The notes below the pieces were generated by a model, which was not told the origin of the DNA, ran no database searches, and was given only the letters and a program-made list of their open reading frames with translations. Positions 33,962-42,019 of a stretch of 64,000 nucleotides of DNA are shown piece after piece; positions within the stretch are counted from its first letter, which is position 1, and every line of letters begins with the position of its first letter. The DNA is from Ga0077536 sp035325705 (GTDB lineage: Bacteria; Pseudomonadota; Gammaproteobacteria; Ga0077536). The position numbers and the translations under genes were made by a program. The stretch is taken from positions 62,001 through 126,000 of the forward strand of contig DAOKZI010000010.1 in the NCBI GenBank assembly GCA_035325705.1, in the 5' to 3' direction.

Positions 33962-35276
33962 GTGCGTGCTCCTGCCGCTCGAGGCGTTCGATCGCTTGGA
34001 TCGGCGTCTCCGCCGGATGGTGATGCGCGTGCGGATCTGCCGCCGAGGTGTTCGAGTCGACCGGCGCGAACTGCGCGAGCGCGCCGCTCAGTCTCGCCTC
34101 GGAATCGATCAGGAACTGGCCGGACTCGACGATCCGCTGCCCGCCGGCGAGACCGTCGAGCACCTCGACCTGGCCCTCGGCGGCAGCGCCGAGACGCACC
34201 TCGACCGGGCGATAGCGGCCGCCGTCCTCGGCGACGAACACGAACGTGCGAGCGCCCGTGCGGATCACGGCGCTGTCCGGCACCTGGAGCACGCTGCGTG
34301 CGCGCGTCGCGGCCGGGCTCACGCGCGCGAACAGGCCCGGCCGCAGCCGGCCGCCGGGATTCGGCAGCTCGATGCGCACGCGCAGGGTCCTGCTCGCGGC
34401 GGCCGCCGCCGGCAGCACGGCCTCGATGCGGCCGGCCAAGGTTTCGCCCGGATAGGCGTCGAGATCGATCGTGACGGCCGCGCCCGGCACCGCCTCGCGG
34501 CTGCGGGCCACGGGCCAGGCGGCTTCGATCCAGATCGGATCGAGGCCGTTGACGACGGCCAAGGTCTGACCCGCTTCCAGCCGCATGCCGCGCCGGACTT
34601 CGAGCGCCGTGAGCACGCCGGCGATCGGCGTCGCCACGCGTACGGTGGTGACGATCTTGCCGCGCTTCGCCGCCGTCTCGATCACGGGCGCGGGCACTCC
34701 CAGCACCGCCAGGCGCGCGCGCGCCGCCGCGGCCAGTGCGTGCTCGCCGGCCGCCTGCAGCGCGAGGTATTCGGCCTGCGGTCCGGCCCACTCGGGGATC
34801 TGCAGCTCGGCGAGCGGCGCGCCGCGCTCGAGCACATCGCCGGGCGCGCGCTCGAACACGCGCGTGACGAAGCCGGCGGCACGCGTCTGCACGATCGCGA
34901 CCGCGCGCTCGTTCCACTGCACGACGCCCGGCACGGACGGCATCGCCGGCAGCGGCGCCTCGCGCACGCGCGTCAGCCGCACGCCCAAGTTCTGCGCGAG
35001 CGAAGGATCGATGCGCACGGTCGCGGCCGCGGCCGCCTCGTCCGCATACTTCGGCTGCAGCGGCATGTCCATGAACGGCGAGGGGCCGGGCGCGTCGAAA
35101 TGCTGATCCGGCCGCATCGGGTCGTACCAGTAGAGCACCTTGCGCTCGTCGTGCTCGGCGCGCGGCGCGGGTTCGTGCGTCATGCCCGGATCCGTCGCCG
35201 GCAGCAACCAGCGGCCGGCCCCGAGCCCGATCCCGAAGGCGAGCAGCGCGAAGATCCACCAGCCCGCGCGCCTCAT
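33954..35276 (-). CDS. cusB: Copper/silver efflux periplasmic adaptor with heavy-metal-binding domain
   Basis: A 440-residue membrane-fusion protein linking CusA to the outer-membrane channel. A single N-terminal membrane segment (WWIFALLAFGIGLGAG) is followed at about residues 46-75 by a heavy-metal-binding domain (VLYWYDPM and SPFMDM motifs). The barrel-sandwich (GVVQWNERAVAIV, VTRVFERAPGDVLERG) and beta-barrel domains follow. The C-terminus is His-rich (DPHAHHH and the closing HAHD). It overlaps cusC and cusA by a few bases, so all three are one operon. No separate cusF chaperone gene is seen. Confidence 0.93.
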   Translation of the reverse strand: MRRAGWWIFALLAFGIGLGAGRWLLPATDPGMTHEPAPRAEHDERKVLYWYDPMRPDQHFDAPGPSPFMDMPLQPKYADEAAAAATVRIDPSLAQNLGVRLTRVREAPLPAMPSVPGVVQWNERAVAIVQTRAAGFVTRVFERAPGDVLERGAPLAELQIPEWAGPQAEYLALQAAGEHALAAAARARLAVLGVPAPVIETAAKRGKIVTTVRVATPIAGVLTALEVRRGMRLEAGQTLAVVNGLDPIWIEAAWPVARSREAVPGAAVTIDLDAYPGETLAGRIEAVLPAAAAASRTLRVRIELPNPGGRLRPGLFARVSPAATRARSVLQVPDSAVIRTGARTFVFVAEDGGRYRPVEVRLGAAAEGQVEVLDGLAGGQRIVESGQFLIDSEARLSGALAQFAPVDSNTSAADPHAHHHPAETPIQAIERLERQEHAHD

Positions 35277-36505
35277 GACTGCGCCTCCTCGTAGGTGTAG
35301 TGGAGGCGGGCTTCGATGAGCTGACGCCGGCTTTCGAGCGTGACGATCCGCAGCCGCTCGTCGATCAGCTCGCGGCGCGCCGCGAGCAGCTCGCGCAGCG
35401 CGGTGCCGCCCGCGGCATAGCTGTCCGTCAACAGCACCACCTGCCGCTCCAGGGCCGGCAGCAGCGTGCGCGCCGCGCGCCGGAGCTGGCGCGTGAGGCT
35501 CGCGTGCTCGCCGAGCAGCTCTTCCAGCGCTCGCTCGTGATCGCGCAGCATGTCGTCACGCTCGGCGAGGACGCGCTCGATGTCGTGGCGCCGCGCTTGA
35601 ATCACGGGGTTCTGCCGCGTCGCCGGCGACACGGGCAGATCGACGGAGAGCTGCAGCGACACCATGTCGCCGTAGTCCGGACCTCGTCGCTGGAAAGCGA
35701 GCTCGACGCCCCAGTCCGGGCGCCGCTCGGCCACGGCTACGCGCAGCGCGGCGTCGGCCTTGTCGAGCTCGGCGACGAAGCGCCGCAGCTCGGGATGATG
35801 CTCGACGTGCCGGCGCAGCGCGGCGGGATCGACGCGGAATGCGGGCGGCTCGCCGGCCAGATCCGCGAGCGACACGCGGCCGACGTAGCGCGTCAGATTC
35901 GCGAGCACTCGCGCTTCCTGGCGCGCGAGCTCGTCGCGGCGATCGGCGAGCGCGACGGTTTCGCGCACCGGCAGGTAGATCTCGGCCGCCTGGCCTCGTC
36001 CCGCCGCGACCGATGCCTGCACCGTGGCCGCGAGCGTCGTGTTCTGCGTCTCGAGCTCCTCGAGCAGCGCGTGCTGCCGCCGCAAATGCCAGGCTTCGAT
36101 CCAGCTCACCGCGGTCGCGATGCGCAGCGCGCTGCGACGCTCTTCGCGCTGCGCGCCGGCCAGCGCGATGTCCGCGTCGCCCGCCGCGCGCTCGGCGGCC
36201 CGCTTCGCGCCGTTGGGGATCTCCTGCACGAAGCCGAGCTTCTGCATCGTCATCGAATCGCGCTCGAGCGCCCAGGCGTCCGAGCCCGACACGGGATAGT
36301 TCTCGAGTCCGACGATCAATTTGGGATCGGGCAGCGCACCGGCCGCGCGCTGTGCCGCCCGTGCCGCGGCTTCATCGGCCTGCGCGGCCGTCAGCGCGGG
36401 CGCGCGGCGCTCGGCCAGGCGCAGCGCATCCTCGAATCCTAAAGTGCCCGCGTATACGGGCGCGGCCAGCCACAGGATGGCCAGCAAAAACGGCAGACGT
36501 GACAT
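35273..36505 (-). CDS. cusC: TolC-family outer-membrane efflux channel (CusC-like)
   Basis: A 410-residue outer-membrane factor with a signal peptide ending VYA (about residue 18) and the two-fold helical TolC pattern (FEDALRLAERRAPALTAAQAD near the start). It completes the CusCBA tripartite pump. The start is the ATG at 36505 with GAGGAA before it; a TTG 13 codons earlier lacks a ribosome-binding site and would put a His-rich stretch ahead of the leader. Its stop overlaps the cusB start by 4 bases. Confidence 0.88.
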   Translation of the reverse strand: MSRLPFLLAILWLAAPVYAGTLGFEDALRLAERRAPALTAAQADEAAARAAQRAAGALPDPKLIVGLENYPVSGSDAWALERDSMTMQKLGFVQEIPNGAKRAAERAAGDADIALAGAQREERRSALRIATAVSWIEAWHLRRQHALLEELETQNTTLAATVQASVAAGRGQAAEIYLPVRETVALADRRDELARQEARVLANLTRYVGRVSLADLAGEPPAFRVDPAALRRHVEHHPELRRFVAELDKADAALRVAVAERRPDWGVELAFQRRGPDYGDMVSLQLSVDLPVSPATRQNPVIQARRHDIERVLAERDDMLRDHERALEELLGEHASLTRQLRRAARTLLPALERQVVLLTDSYAAGGTALRELLAARRELIDERLRIVTLESRRQLIEARLHYTYEEAQS

Positions 36506-36582
36506 ATCCGATTCCTCGGGAAGGGCATGTGCATGCCCGTGCAAGACCGCGTCGACGAGCGACGCGGACGACTCACCGGGGA

Positions 36583-36957
36583 TCAGATCGAGGCGGGAGG
36601 CCGCCAGCAGCGGGCTGCGATCGCGAGCGGCGGTCGCAGCAGAGGTCGCAAGGCAAGAGCGTCTACGAGCGTCGCATAGGCCAGGCTCACGCGCGGCGCC
36701 GGCAGCGCGAGGAGGGTGCCGGCGTGACAGCCGAAACCCGTGCCGCAGGAACAGGGCTGGTCGCCGAGATCGTGCTTCTGCGCCGGCATGCCGGCCTTTT
36801 CACAGCAGTCGGGCACCGCACCCTCGTGCCCGGCCGCGGCGCCTTCGTGCATGCTGCAGTCGGGGTGGGCCGCGTGTCCGATCGCCGCGGCGAGCGCCGA
36901 CGCCGCCGGCAGCGCCAGCAGCAGATATGCGATCAGGATCCTCGCCAGCAGCTTCAT
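36583..36957 (-). CDS. Small exported Cys/His/Met-rich protein, probably metal-related
   Basis: A 124-residue protein with an N-terminal signal peptide (KLLARILIAYLLLALPAA). The mature part is rich in metal ligands: HAAHPDCSMHEG, DCCEKAGM, PCSCGTGFGCHAG. It resembles the DUF2946-like small proteins placed first in copper-efflux operons, but I cannot assign the family firmly. It stands 77 bases before cusC on the same strand and directly after a perfect dyad, so it is probably the first gene of the copper operon. A role in periplasmic copper binding is inferred. Confidence 0.65.
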   Translation of the reverse strand: MKLLARILIAYLLLALPAASALAAAIGHAAHPDCSMHEGAAAGHEGAVPDCCEKAGMPAQKHDLGDQPCSCGTGFGCHAGTLLALPAPRVSLAYATLVDALALRPLLRPPLAIAARCWRPPASI

Positions 36958-36958
36958 G

Positions 36959-36988
36959 TAAGCACGTTATCGTCAGGGAGCGTGCTTA
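36959..36988. promoter_or_regulatory. Perfect dyad upstream of the copper operon
   Basis: TAAGCACG at 36959-36966 and its exact complement CGTGCTTA at 36981-36988, 14 bases apart, adjoin the start of the first gene of the cus operon. The size fits an operator for a dimeric repressor or activator. The regulator gene is not in the window. Confidence 0.45.
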
Positions 36989-37175
36989 TCTTAGAGCATC
37001 GACGGGCGACGAAGTTGACCTTGCGCATGATAAGGAGAACGCCGGCCCTCCGTTCGCCGCTACCGGGCTCGGCGCTGAGCGCTGCACTCGGGCTGCAGAG
37101 TGAAACCCGATCCGCGTTGCACCGATCCCGCGCTTCGCGCGATGCTGGAACGAATTCCGATGGAGAAGTCAGGAC

Positions 37176-37793
37176 ATGAGCAGAGCGCGTTCCGTCTACC
37201 TGCCCCGGCATCGACTTCGAGCGAGTGTCCTCGCGGGATCGCTGCTTGCCTCATGCGCGCTCACGGGCCACGCCGAGCCCGTGCCCGGCGACGACGCGCG
37301 GGTCCGCGATGCGCGGGCGGCAGCGCTCGCGCTGGGTGCGAAATTGAAAGCGCAGCTCGAAGCGGCGATCGCCGCGGGCGGGCCGAGCGCGGCGCTCGAA
37401 ATCTGCCGCAGCGTCGCCCCCGCGCTCGCCGGCGAAGCCTCGGCCCGCTATGCAGGCGAGGTGGGTCGCACCGCGCTGAGGATCCGCAATCCCGCCAATG
37501 CGCCCGACGACTACGAGCGCGCCGTCCTCGAAGGCTTCGTCGCGCAGGCCGCGGCGGGCGCGGACGTCGCAAGCTTGGAGCACGCCGAAGTCGTCGAGCA
37601 GCAGGGCCGCAAAGTGTTCCGCTACATGAAAGCGATACCGATGGCCGCCGCGCCCTGCGGTAGCTGCCACGGCACCGAGCTCGATCCGGCGCTGCATGCG
37701 AAAATCCGCGAGCGCTATCCGTCGGACACGGCGACGGGATTCACCCCGGGCGAGATACGCGGTGCATTCACCGTGGCGAAAGAGCTGCCCTGA
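37176..37793 (+). CDS. DUF3365 (Tll0287-like) haem-binding exported protein
   Basis: A 205-residue protein with a signal peptide (leader SVLAGSLLASCALTGHA) and a DUF3365/Tll0287-like domain ending in a c-type haem site CGSCH at residues 161-165. The segments ALEICRSVAPALAGEA, RIRNPANAPDDYERAVL and FRYMKAIPMAAAPCGSCHG are characteristic. Such proteins are redox or gas sensors or carriers; the role here is unknown. The LASC in the leader could be a lipobox, so lipid anchoring is possible. GGAGAAGTCAGG precedes the ATG. It is divergent from the copper operon. Confidence 0.85.
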   Translation: MSRARSVYLPRHRLRASVLAGSLLASCALTGHAEPVPGDDARVRDARAAALALGAKLKAQLEAAIAAGGPSAALEICRSVAPALAGEASARYAGEVGRTALRIRNPANAPDDYERAVLEGFVAQAAAGADVASLEHAEVVEQQGRKVFRYMKAIPMAAAPCGSCHGTELDPALHAKIRERYPSDTATGFTPGEIRGAFTVAKELP

Positions 37794-37892
37794 TCCCGGG
37801 CCGAGCATCGTGTAATCCGGATTCGCACGTCGGCTCGGACGCCGCCGGCCCCAGACTTGCGTGAAGCGCAAATCGTCGGTGTTTTTATTTTC

Positions 37893-38036
37893 GTCGCCCG
37901 GATGAAGCGCAGCGAATCCGGGATCGGCGCCTCCCGGATATTCGGGCATTCGAGAGAACTCGGCGCGAGCATGGCCGAAAAGACTTCGCACATCGGGCAT
38001 GCCGGATCCCGGATTCGCTGCGCTTCATCCGGGCTA
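37893..38036. repeat. Composite ~140-bp element (inverted GTAGCCCGG ends plus core)
   Basis: A forward end (37893-37922, with GTCGCCCGG) and an inverted end (38007-38036) of the GATGAAGCGC subtype flank an 84-base core. The core's reverse complement begins GATCCGGCATGCCCGATG and matches the core after 56406. No gene is supported between 37794 and 38220. Confidence 0.75.
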
Positions 38037-38220
38037 CGAAGATTGGCGAGACGACGGCAGCACATCGCTTGCGCCAGCGACCCATCGATCCCGCCCACCC
38101 TCGTTCGACTAGCTCAGCAAGGGCAACGACGGCCGCTGCGGCCTCGCCTACATCGTGAACGACCGAGCGTCGGGCATGCTAAACCCGCCTGCGCCTGGTC
38201 CGGACTGGAAGGAGTACACC

Positions 38221-38955
38221 ATGAGCTACATCGACGGCTTCGTTCTGCCGGTATCCGAGAGCAGGCAGACGGAATTCATCGACTACGCGCGTTGCTTCGA
38301 CGAGATCTTCATGCAGCACGGTGCTCGGCGCATCCTGGAGTGCTGGCAAACGGACGTCGCCAAGGGGAAGACTACGGATTTCTTCGGTGCGGTGGACTGC
38401 ACGGCGGACGAAGCCGTGGTGTTCAGTTGGATCGAATGGGCGGACAAACCCGCGCGCGACGCAGGCATGGCGAGCCTGCACGCGCTGATGGAGGCGGACC
38501 CGCGCTTCGACGCCGCGCGCAATCCGCCGCCCTTCGATGGCAAGCGCATGATCTATGGCGGCTTCCGCTCCATCGTCGAACGCGGGGTCGCGGCGCAAGG
38601 CAGCTATGTGCAGGGCTTCGTCGTGCCGGTCACCGCGAGCAAGCAGGAGGCGTATCGCCAGATGGCGGAGGACGCCTGGAGCTGGTTCAGCGAGTACGGC
38701 GCGCGGCGCGTGGTCGAGGCCTGGCAGGACGACGTCCCGCCCGGCAAGCAGACGGATTTCTTCCGCGCGGTGAAGGCGACGGAGGACGAGAACGTGGTGT
38801 TCGCATTCATCGAGTGGCCCTCGCGCGAAGTCTGCAACACCGCTGCCGGGAAGATGCAGTCCGATCCGCGAATGAATATGCCGCGGGAACTGCCCTTCGA
38901 CGGCCGGCGCCTGATCTATGGGGCCTTCACGCCGGTCGTCGAGTTCGATACATGA
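38221..38955 (+). CDS. DUF1428 protein, two tandem domains
   Basis: A 244-residue protein made of two copies of the DUF1428 domain, which is normally a single ~120-residue protein of the dimeric alpha-beta-barrel fold. The copies align: MSYIDGFVLPVSESRQTEF with SYVQGFVVPVTASKQEAY; GARRILECWQTDVAKGKTTDF with GARRVVEAWQDDVPPGKQTDF; and PFDGKRMIYGGF with PFDGRRLIYGAF. The fusion presumably mimics the family homodimer in one chain. The function of the family is unknown. GGAAGGAG precedes the ATG at 38221. Confidence 0.88.
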   Translation: MSYIDGFVLPVSESRQTEFIDYARCFDEIFMQHGARRILECWQTDVAKGKTTDFFGAVDCTADEAVVFSWIEWADKPARDAGMASLHALMEADPRFDAARNPPPFDGKRMIYGGFRSIVERGVAAQGSYVQGFVVPVTASKQEAYRQMAEDAWSWFSEYGARRVVEAWQDDVPPGKQTDFFRAVKATEDENVVFAFIEWPSREVCNTAAGKMQSDPRMNMPRELPFDGRRLIYGAFTPVVEFDT

Positions 38956-38986
38956 CGATGGCTCTTCGGCGATATAGCAGAGTCTC

Positions 38987-39093
38987 GTAGCCCGGAAGGA
39001 GCGCCGCGCAGCGGCGCGGAATCCGGGAAAGCATGGCGCGGTGCCATCTCCGCCTTCGCACCCCGCATTCCGCTACGCTCCTTGCAGGCCACG
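38987..39093. repeat. GTAGCCCGG-type repeats (two inverted units)
   Basis: A forward long-hairpin unit (38987-39027) and an inverted, diverged unit (39061-39093, CCCCGCATTCCGCTACGCTC) lie downstream of the DUF1428 gene. The internal segment is short and unlike the ~80-base core of the composite elements. Confidence 0.7.
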
Positions 39094-39106
39094 GATCTTC
39101 ATCTTC

Positions 39107-39244
39107 GTAGCCCGGATGAGCGCAGCGAATCCGGGATCGGACGCCGCCAAGGCGCATTCGTTCGAACGCGCTTCGCGCTGCGCCGAAGGTTTGTCTGTCG
39201 TCGGACATGCCGACCCCCGGATTCGCTGCGCTCATCCGGGCTAC
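39107..39244. repeat. Composite ~140-bp element (inverted GTAGCCCGG ends plus core)
   Basis: A forward end (39107-39135) and an inverted end (39216-39244) flank an 80-base core starting GATCGGACGCCG. The reverse complement of the core begins GGTCGGCATGTCCGACG and is homologous to the core at 41898-41976. It directly abuts the truncated cupin gene. Confidence 0.75.
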
Positions 39245-39293
39245 AAGAGGCAGGCGTCCGACGAGCGAGCGTTCGTACTCGGGGAGGTAAAGG

Positions 39294-39486
39294 GGAAGCG
39301 AAGGCCGGCACGCTGAAGACGGACGCCTATCCGTTCGATGAGTTCGTCTACGTGCTCGAGGGTGAACTCGAGACGGTCGATCGCGACGGCACGGTTCGCC
39401 ACTTCGAGACCGGCGATACCTTCGGCATCCCGAAGGGCTGGGCCGGCGAATGGCGCATGAAGAAGGACTTCAAAAACTCTTCGTGA
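39294..39486 (+). pseudogene. Truncated cupin-domain gene remnant
   Basis: The frame encodes the end of a small DUF861-type cupin: YPFDEFVYVLEGELETVD, then FETGDTFGIPKGWAGEW. The first ~50 residues of such a protein are missing, and upstream is a composite repeat element. The C-terminus ends abruptly as DFKNSS. Adding one A to the five-A run at about 39472 would instead give DFKKLFVNF and a stop, which resembles an intact cupin end. It is thus broken at both ends and has no credible start. Confidence 0.6.
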
Positions 39487-39594
39487 ATTTTTGAGGCCGC
39501 TGCCCGAGCGCGTCGAAACGACGCTTGTGCTCCGGCGCCGGCGCGGCGATATTCGCTCATCGCCCGGTGATACCCTCGACCCGGAGCCCCTCGA

Positions 39595-40530
39595 GTGCGT
39601 TCGATGAAGAGCTCTCGTACGCAGGCTGCCCTTTTCGCCGTCCTCCTCGCGCCGGCGGGCAGCGGCGTTCACGCCCAGGACTACGCAGCGAGGGGCCTGC
39701 ATCCCGTACAGGCCGTGCAGGGGGCGACGCTGCAGCCTCAGCTCACGATCGGCCAAGGCCAGGCCTTCCAGTTCGCACTGCCGCCGGGTTGGCGGGTCGG
39801 CGAGGACGGCCCCTATGCCTTGACGCTGCTCGCGCCGGACAACCAGGCGCTGACGATCATGGTCGGCAATGCCGGCATGCCGCCGGGCTACCCGCCCGGC
39901 CGGTTCGCGTATGAAAAGCTCGGCGCGATGCAGCTCCAGCAACTGCAGATCGGCAACGCGCGCCCGGCGCAGCCCGCGCCGGGCTTCGCTCAGGCCGTCG
40001 AATTCGACGTCGCCTACGTGATGAACGGCGTGTACTGCCAAGGCGTCGCGAAGGTGCACATCGCACCGGCCTATGACACGCAGACCATGGCGATGACCGC
40101 CGCGCTGTCGACGGCCCAGCAGTGGCCGGGTTATGCGGGCTGGCTGCCGCAGGTCGCCGAACAGGTGTCCGCCACGAACGGCGCCGCCTTCGGTGCCCGC
40201 GGCGTGATGGCGCAGAACCTTCGGAACAGCACCGCCTACGCCGCCGCCGCCCAGCAGTATCGGCAGTGGTCGCAGCAGAACTGGCAGGGCGTCACCGACG
40301 CGCGCAATGCAAGCGAGGATCGCCGCCAGTTCGAGTTCCGCGAAAACCTCGGCGGCGTGCAGACCTGGCAGAACCCCTACGACCGCACGCGCGCCGTCGA
40401 GCTGCCTGCCACGCACCAGTATTACTGGATGGACGCGCAGCAACACGTGCTCGGCACCGACGATCCGAGCGTCGATCCGAACGTCGGATCGACGCAGGAA
40501 TGGCGGCGGCTGGTGCGGCCGCCACCGTAG
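39595..40530 (+). CDS. Exported protein of unknown function
   Basis: A 311-residue protein I do not recognise. A signal peptide ends near VHA (about residue 27). The mature part starts QDYAARGLHPVQ, contains one Cys (GVYCQG), is rich in Gln and aromatic residues in its second half (YAAAAQQYRQWSQQNWQG), and ends in RRLVRPPP. The segment QNPYDRTRAVELPATHQYYWMD recurs in various uncharacterised gammaproteobacterial exported proteins. The GTG at 39595 is preferred because GGAG lies 9 bases upstream; an ATG three codons later is the alternative. Confidence 0.65.
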   Translation: MRSMKSSRTQAALFAVLLAPAGSGVHAQDYAARGLHPVQAVQGATLQPQLTIGQGQAFQFALPPGWRVGEDGPYALTLLAPDNQALTIMVGNAGMPPGYPPGRFAYEKLGAMQLQQLQIGNARPAQPAPGFAQAVEFDVAYVMNGVYCQGVAKVHIAPAYDTQTMAMTAALSTAQQWPGYAGWLPQVAEQVSATNGAAFGARGVMAQNLRNSTAYAAAAQQYRQWSQQNWQGVTDARNASEDRRQFEFRENLGGVQTWQNPYDRTRAVELPATHQYYWMDAQQHVLGTDDPSVDPNVGSTQEWRRLVRPPP

Positions 40531-40702
40531 AACGAAAGCCGAAGACGGAATCCCTGCAGTCAGCCATCGCGCGCCGAGGACTGTGGGACCGCGCGCGACG
40601 TCGCGCGTAAAACGACCCGCGCAGATCCCTGCGCCGTCTGACGCACGACGCGGCCCGCCTGCGTCGATGATGCTCATCGGATTCATCGACGAGGACAGTG
40701 TC

Positions 40703-41836
40703 ATGCGAGCAGTCGTCTACGAAGGGCCGCGCAAGATTTCCGTCAGGCAAATGCCCGATGCGAAGATGTCCGAGCCCACCGATGTGCTGGTCCGGATCAC
40801 CAGCACCAACATCTGCGGCTCGGACTTGCACATGTACGAAGGCCGCACCAGCCTCGAGGCGGGGCGCATCGTCGGCCACGAGAATCTCGGCGAGGTCGTC
40901 GAATGCGGGCGCGCGGTGAAACGCCTGGCCGTGGGCGATCGCGTCTGCGTGCCCTTCAACTGCGCCTGCGGCTATTGCCGGAACTGTGAGCGCGGCCTGA
41001 CCAGCGCTTGTCTCACGATGAATCCCGGCAAGGCCGGCGCCGGCTACGGCTATGCCGACATGGGACCTTACCAGGGCGGCCAGGCCGAACTGCTGGTCGT
41101 GCCCTATGCCGACTTCAATTGTCTCAAGCTGCCCGAGGACGCGCAGGAAAAGGAAAACGACTACGTGATGCTCGCGGATATCTGGCCCACGGGCCATCAC
41201 GCGGTGGAGCTGTCGGGACTGCAGGCGGGCGAATCGATCGTCATCTACGGCGCGGGGCCCGTCGGCCTGATGGCCGCACTGTCGGCGTCGATCAAGGGCG
41301 CTTCGGAGATCTATGTCGTCGATCGCCATCCCGATCGCCTCGCGCTCGCCGAGGCGGTCGGTGCGACGACGATCGACGACAGCGAAGGCTCGGCGGTCGA
41401 ACGCGTCCTGGAATTGACGCAGGGCGAAGGCGCCGATCGCGGCGTCGACTGCGTCGGCTGGCAGGCGCACGACCACGGCGGCCATGAGCATCCCGAGATG
41501 GTGCTGAACGATCTGGTCGACTCGGTGAAGGCGACCGGCGGCCTCGGCATCATCGGCGTCTACGTGCCCAAAGATCCGGGCGGCCCCGATGCGCTCGCGA
41601 AGCAGGGCCGGCTCAAGTTCGACTTCGGTAAATTCTGGAGCAAAGGCCAGTTCATGGGCACCGGCCAGGCGCCCGTGAAGAAGTACAACCGCCATCTCAT
41701 GAACTTGATCCACGAAGACAGAGCGCGCCCGTCGTGGATCGTCTCGCACGAGCTCGCGCTCGAAGAAGCGCCCGAGGCCTATGCGCACTTCGACGCGCGA
41801 GACAAAGGCTGGACGAAGGTCGTGCTGAAGCCGTAG
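40703..41836 (+). CDS. Zinc-dependent alcohol dehydrogenase, glutathione-independent formaldehyde dehydrogenase type
   Basis: A 377-residue medium-chain dehydrogenase. The catalytic zinc site is Cys38 (NICGSDLHMYEG), His59-Glu60 (GRIVGHENLGE); the structural zinc site is Cys89, 92, 95 and 103 (CACGYCRNCERGLTSAC). The Rossmann segment is VIYGAGPVGLMAAL. The long insert with GVDCVGWQAHDHGGHEHPE and the final part resemble the Pseudomonas glutathione-independent formaldehyde dehydrogenase group, which dismutates or oxidises aldehydes with bound NAD. The start is the ATG at 40703 (MRAVVYEGPRK), with GAGGAC upstream. The true substrate is uncertain. Confidence 0.88.
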   Translation: MRAVVYEGPRKISVRQMPDAKMSEPTDVLVRITSTNICGSDLHMYEGRTSLEAGRIVGHENLGEVVECGRAVKRLAVGDRVCVPFNCACGYCRNCERGLTSACLTMNPGKAGAGYGYADMGPYQGGQAELLVVPYADFNCLKLPEDAQEKENDYVMLADIWPTGHHAVELSGLQAGESIVIYGAGPVGLMAALSASIKGASEIYVVDRHPDRLALAEAVGATTIDDSEGSAVERVLELTQGEGADRGVDCVGWQAHDHGGHEHPEMVLNDLVDSVKATGGLGIIGVYVPKDPGGPDALAKQGRLKFDFGKFWSKGQFMGTGQAPVKKYNRHLMNLIHEDRARPSWIVSHELALEEAPEAYAHFDARDKGWTKVVLKP

Positions 41837-41867
41837 ATCGACCGCTTGCGGGCTGCGCGATCTCTTC

Positions 41868-42005
41868 GTAGCCCGGATGAGCGTAGCGAATCCGGGGTTC
41901 GGCGTGTCCGGCTCGAATGAACTTCCGGCGCAGCCCGAAGCACGCTCGAGCGAAGGCGCCTCGGTAGGCGCTCGATCCCGGATTCGCTGCGCTCATCCGG
42001 GCTAC
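41868..42005. repeat. Composite ~140-bp element (inverted GTAGCCCGG ends plus core)
   Basis: A forward end (41868-41897) and an inverted end (41977-42005) flank a ~79-base core (GTTCGGC ... GCGCTCGATC). The core lines up with those at 20078-20159 and, reversed, 39136-39215. It lies between convergent genes. Confidence 0.78.
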
Positions 42006-42019
42006 GAGAAAGCTCCTCG

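Noticed and set aside
36506..36544. Upstream TTG start for cusC that adds a His-rich MHGHAHALPEESD segment
   Set aside because: The ATG at 36505 has a clear GAGGAA site and begins the signal peptide; the TTG has none.
30636..36957. tRNA-Phe as the attachment site of a genomic island carrying the copper genes
   Set aside because: There is no integrase and I found no repeated tRNA 3' end beyond the cus operon. Base composition does not change visibly.
37015..37036. CueR-like site (TTGACCTTGCGCATGATAAGG)
   Set aside because: The ACCTT and AAGG halves are 9 bases apart where CueR sites need 11, and no -10 element is correctly spaced. The exact dyad at 36959-36988 is a better candidate.
38100..38175. 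Possible fragment of a gene (SKGNDGRCGLAYIVND frame) upstream of the DUF1428 gene
   Set aside because: Too short, no start, no recognisable family; it could be chance in GC-rich DNA.
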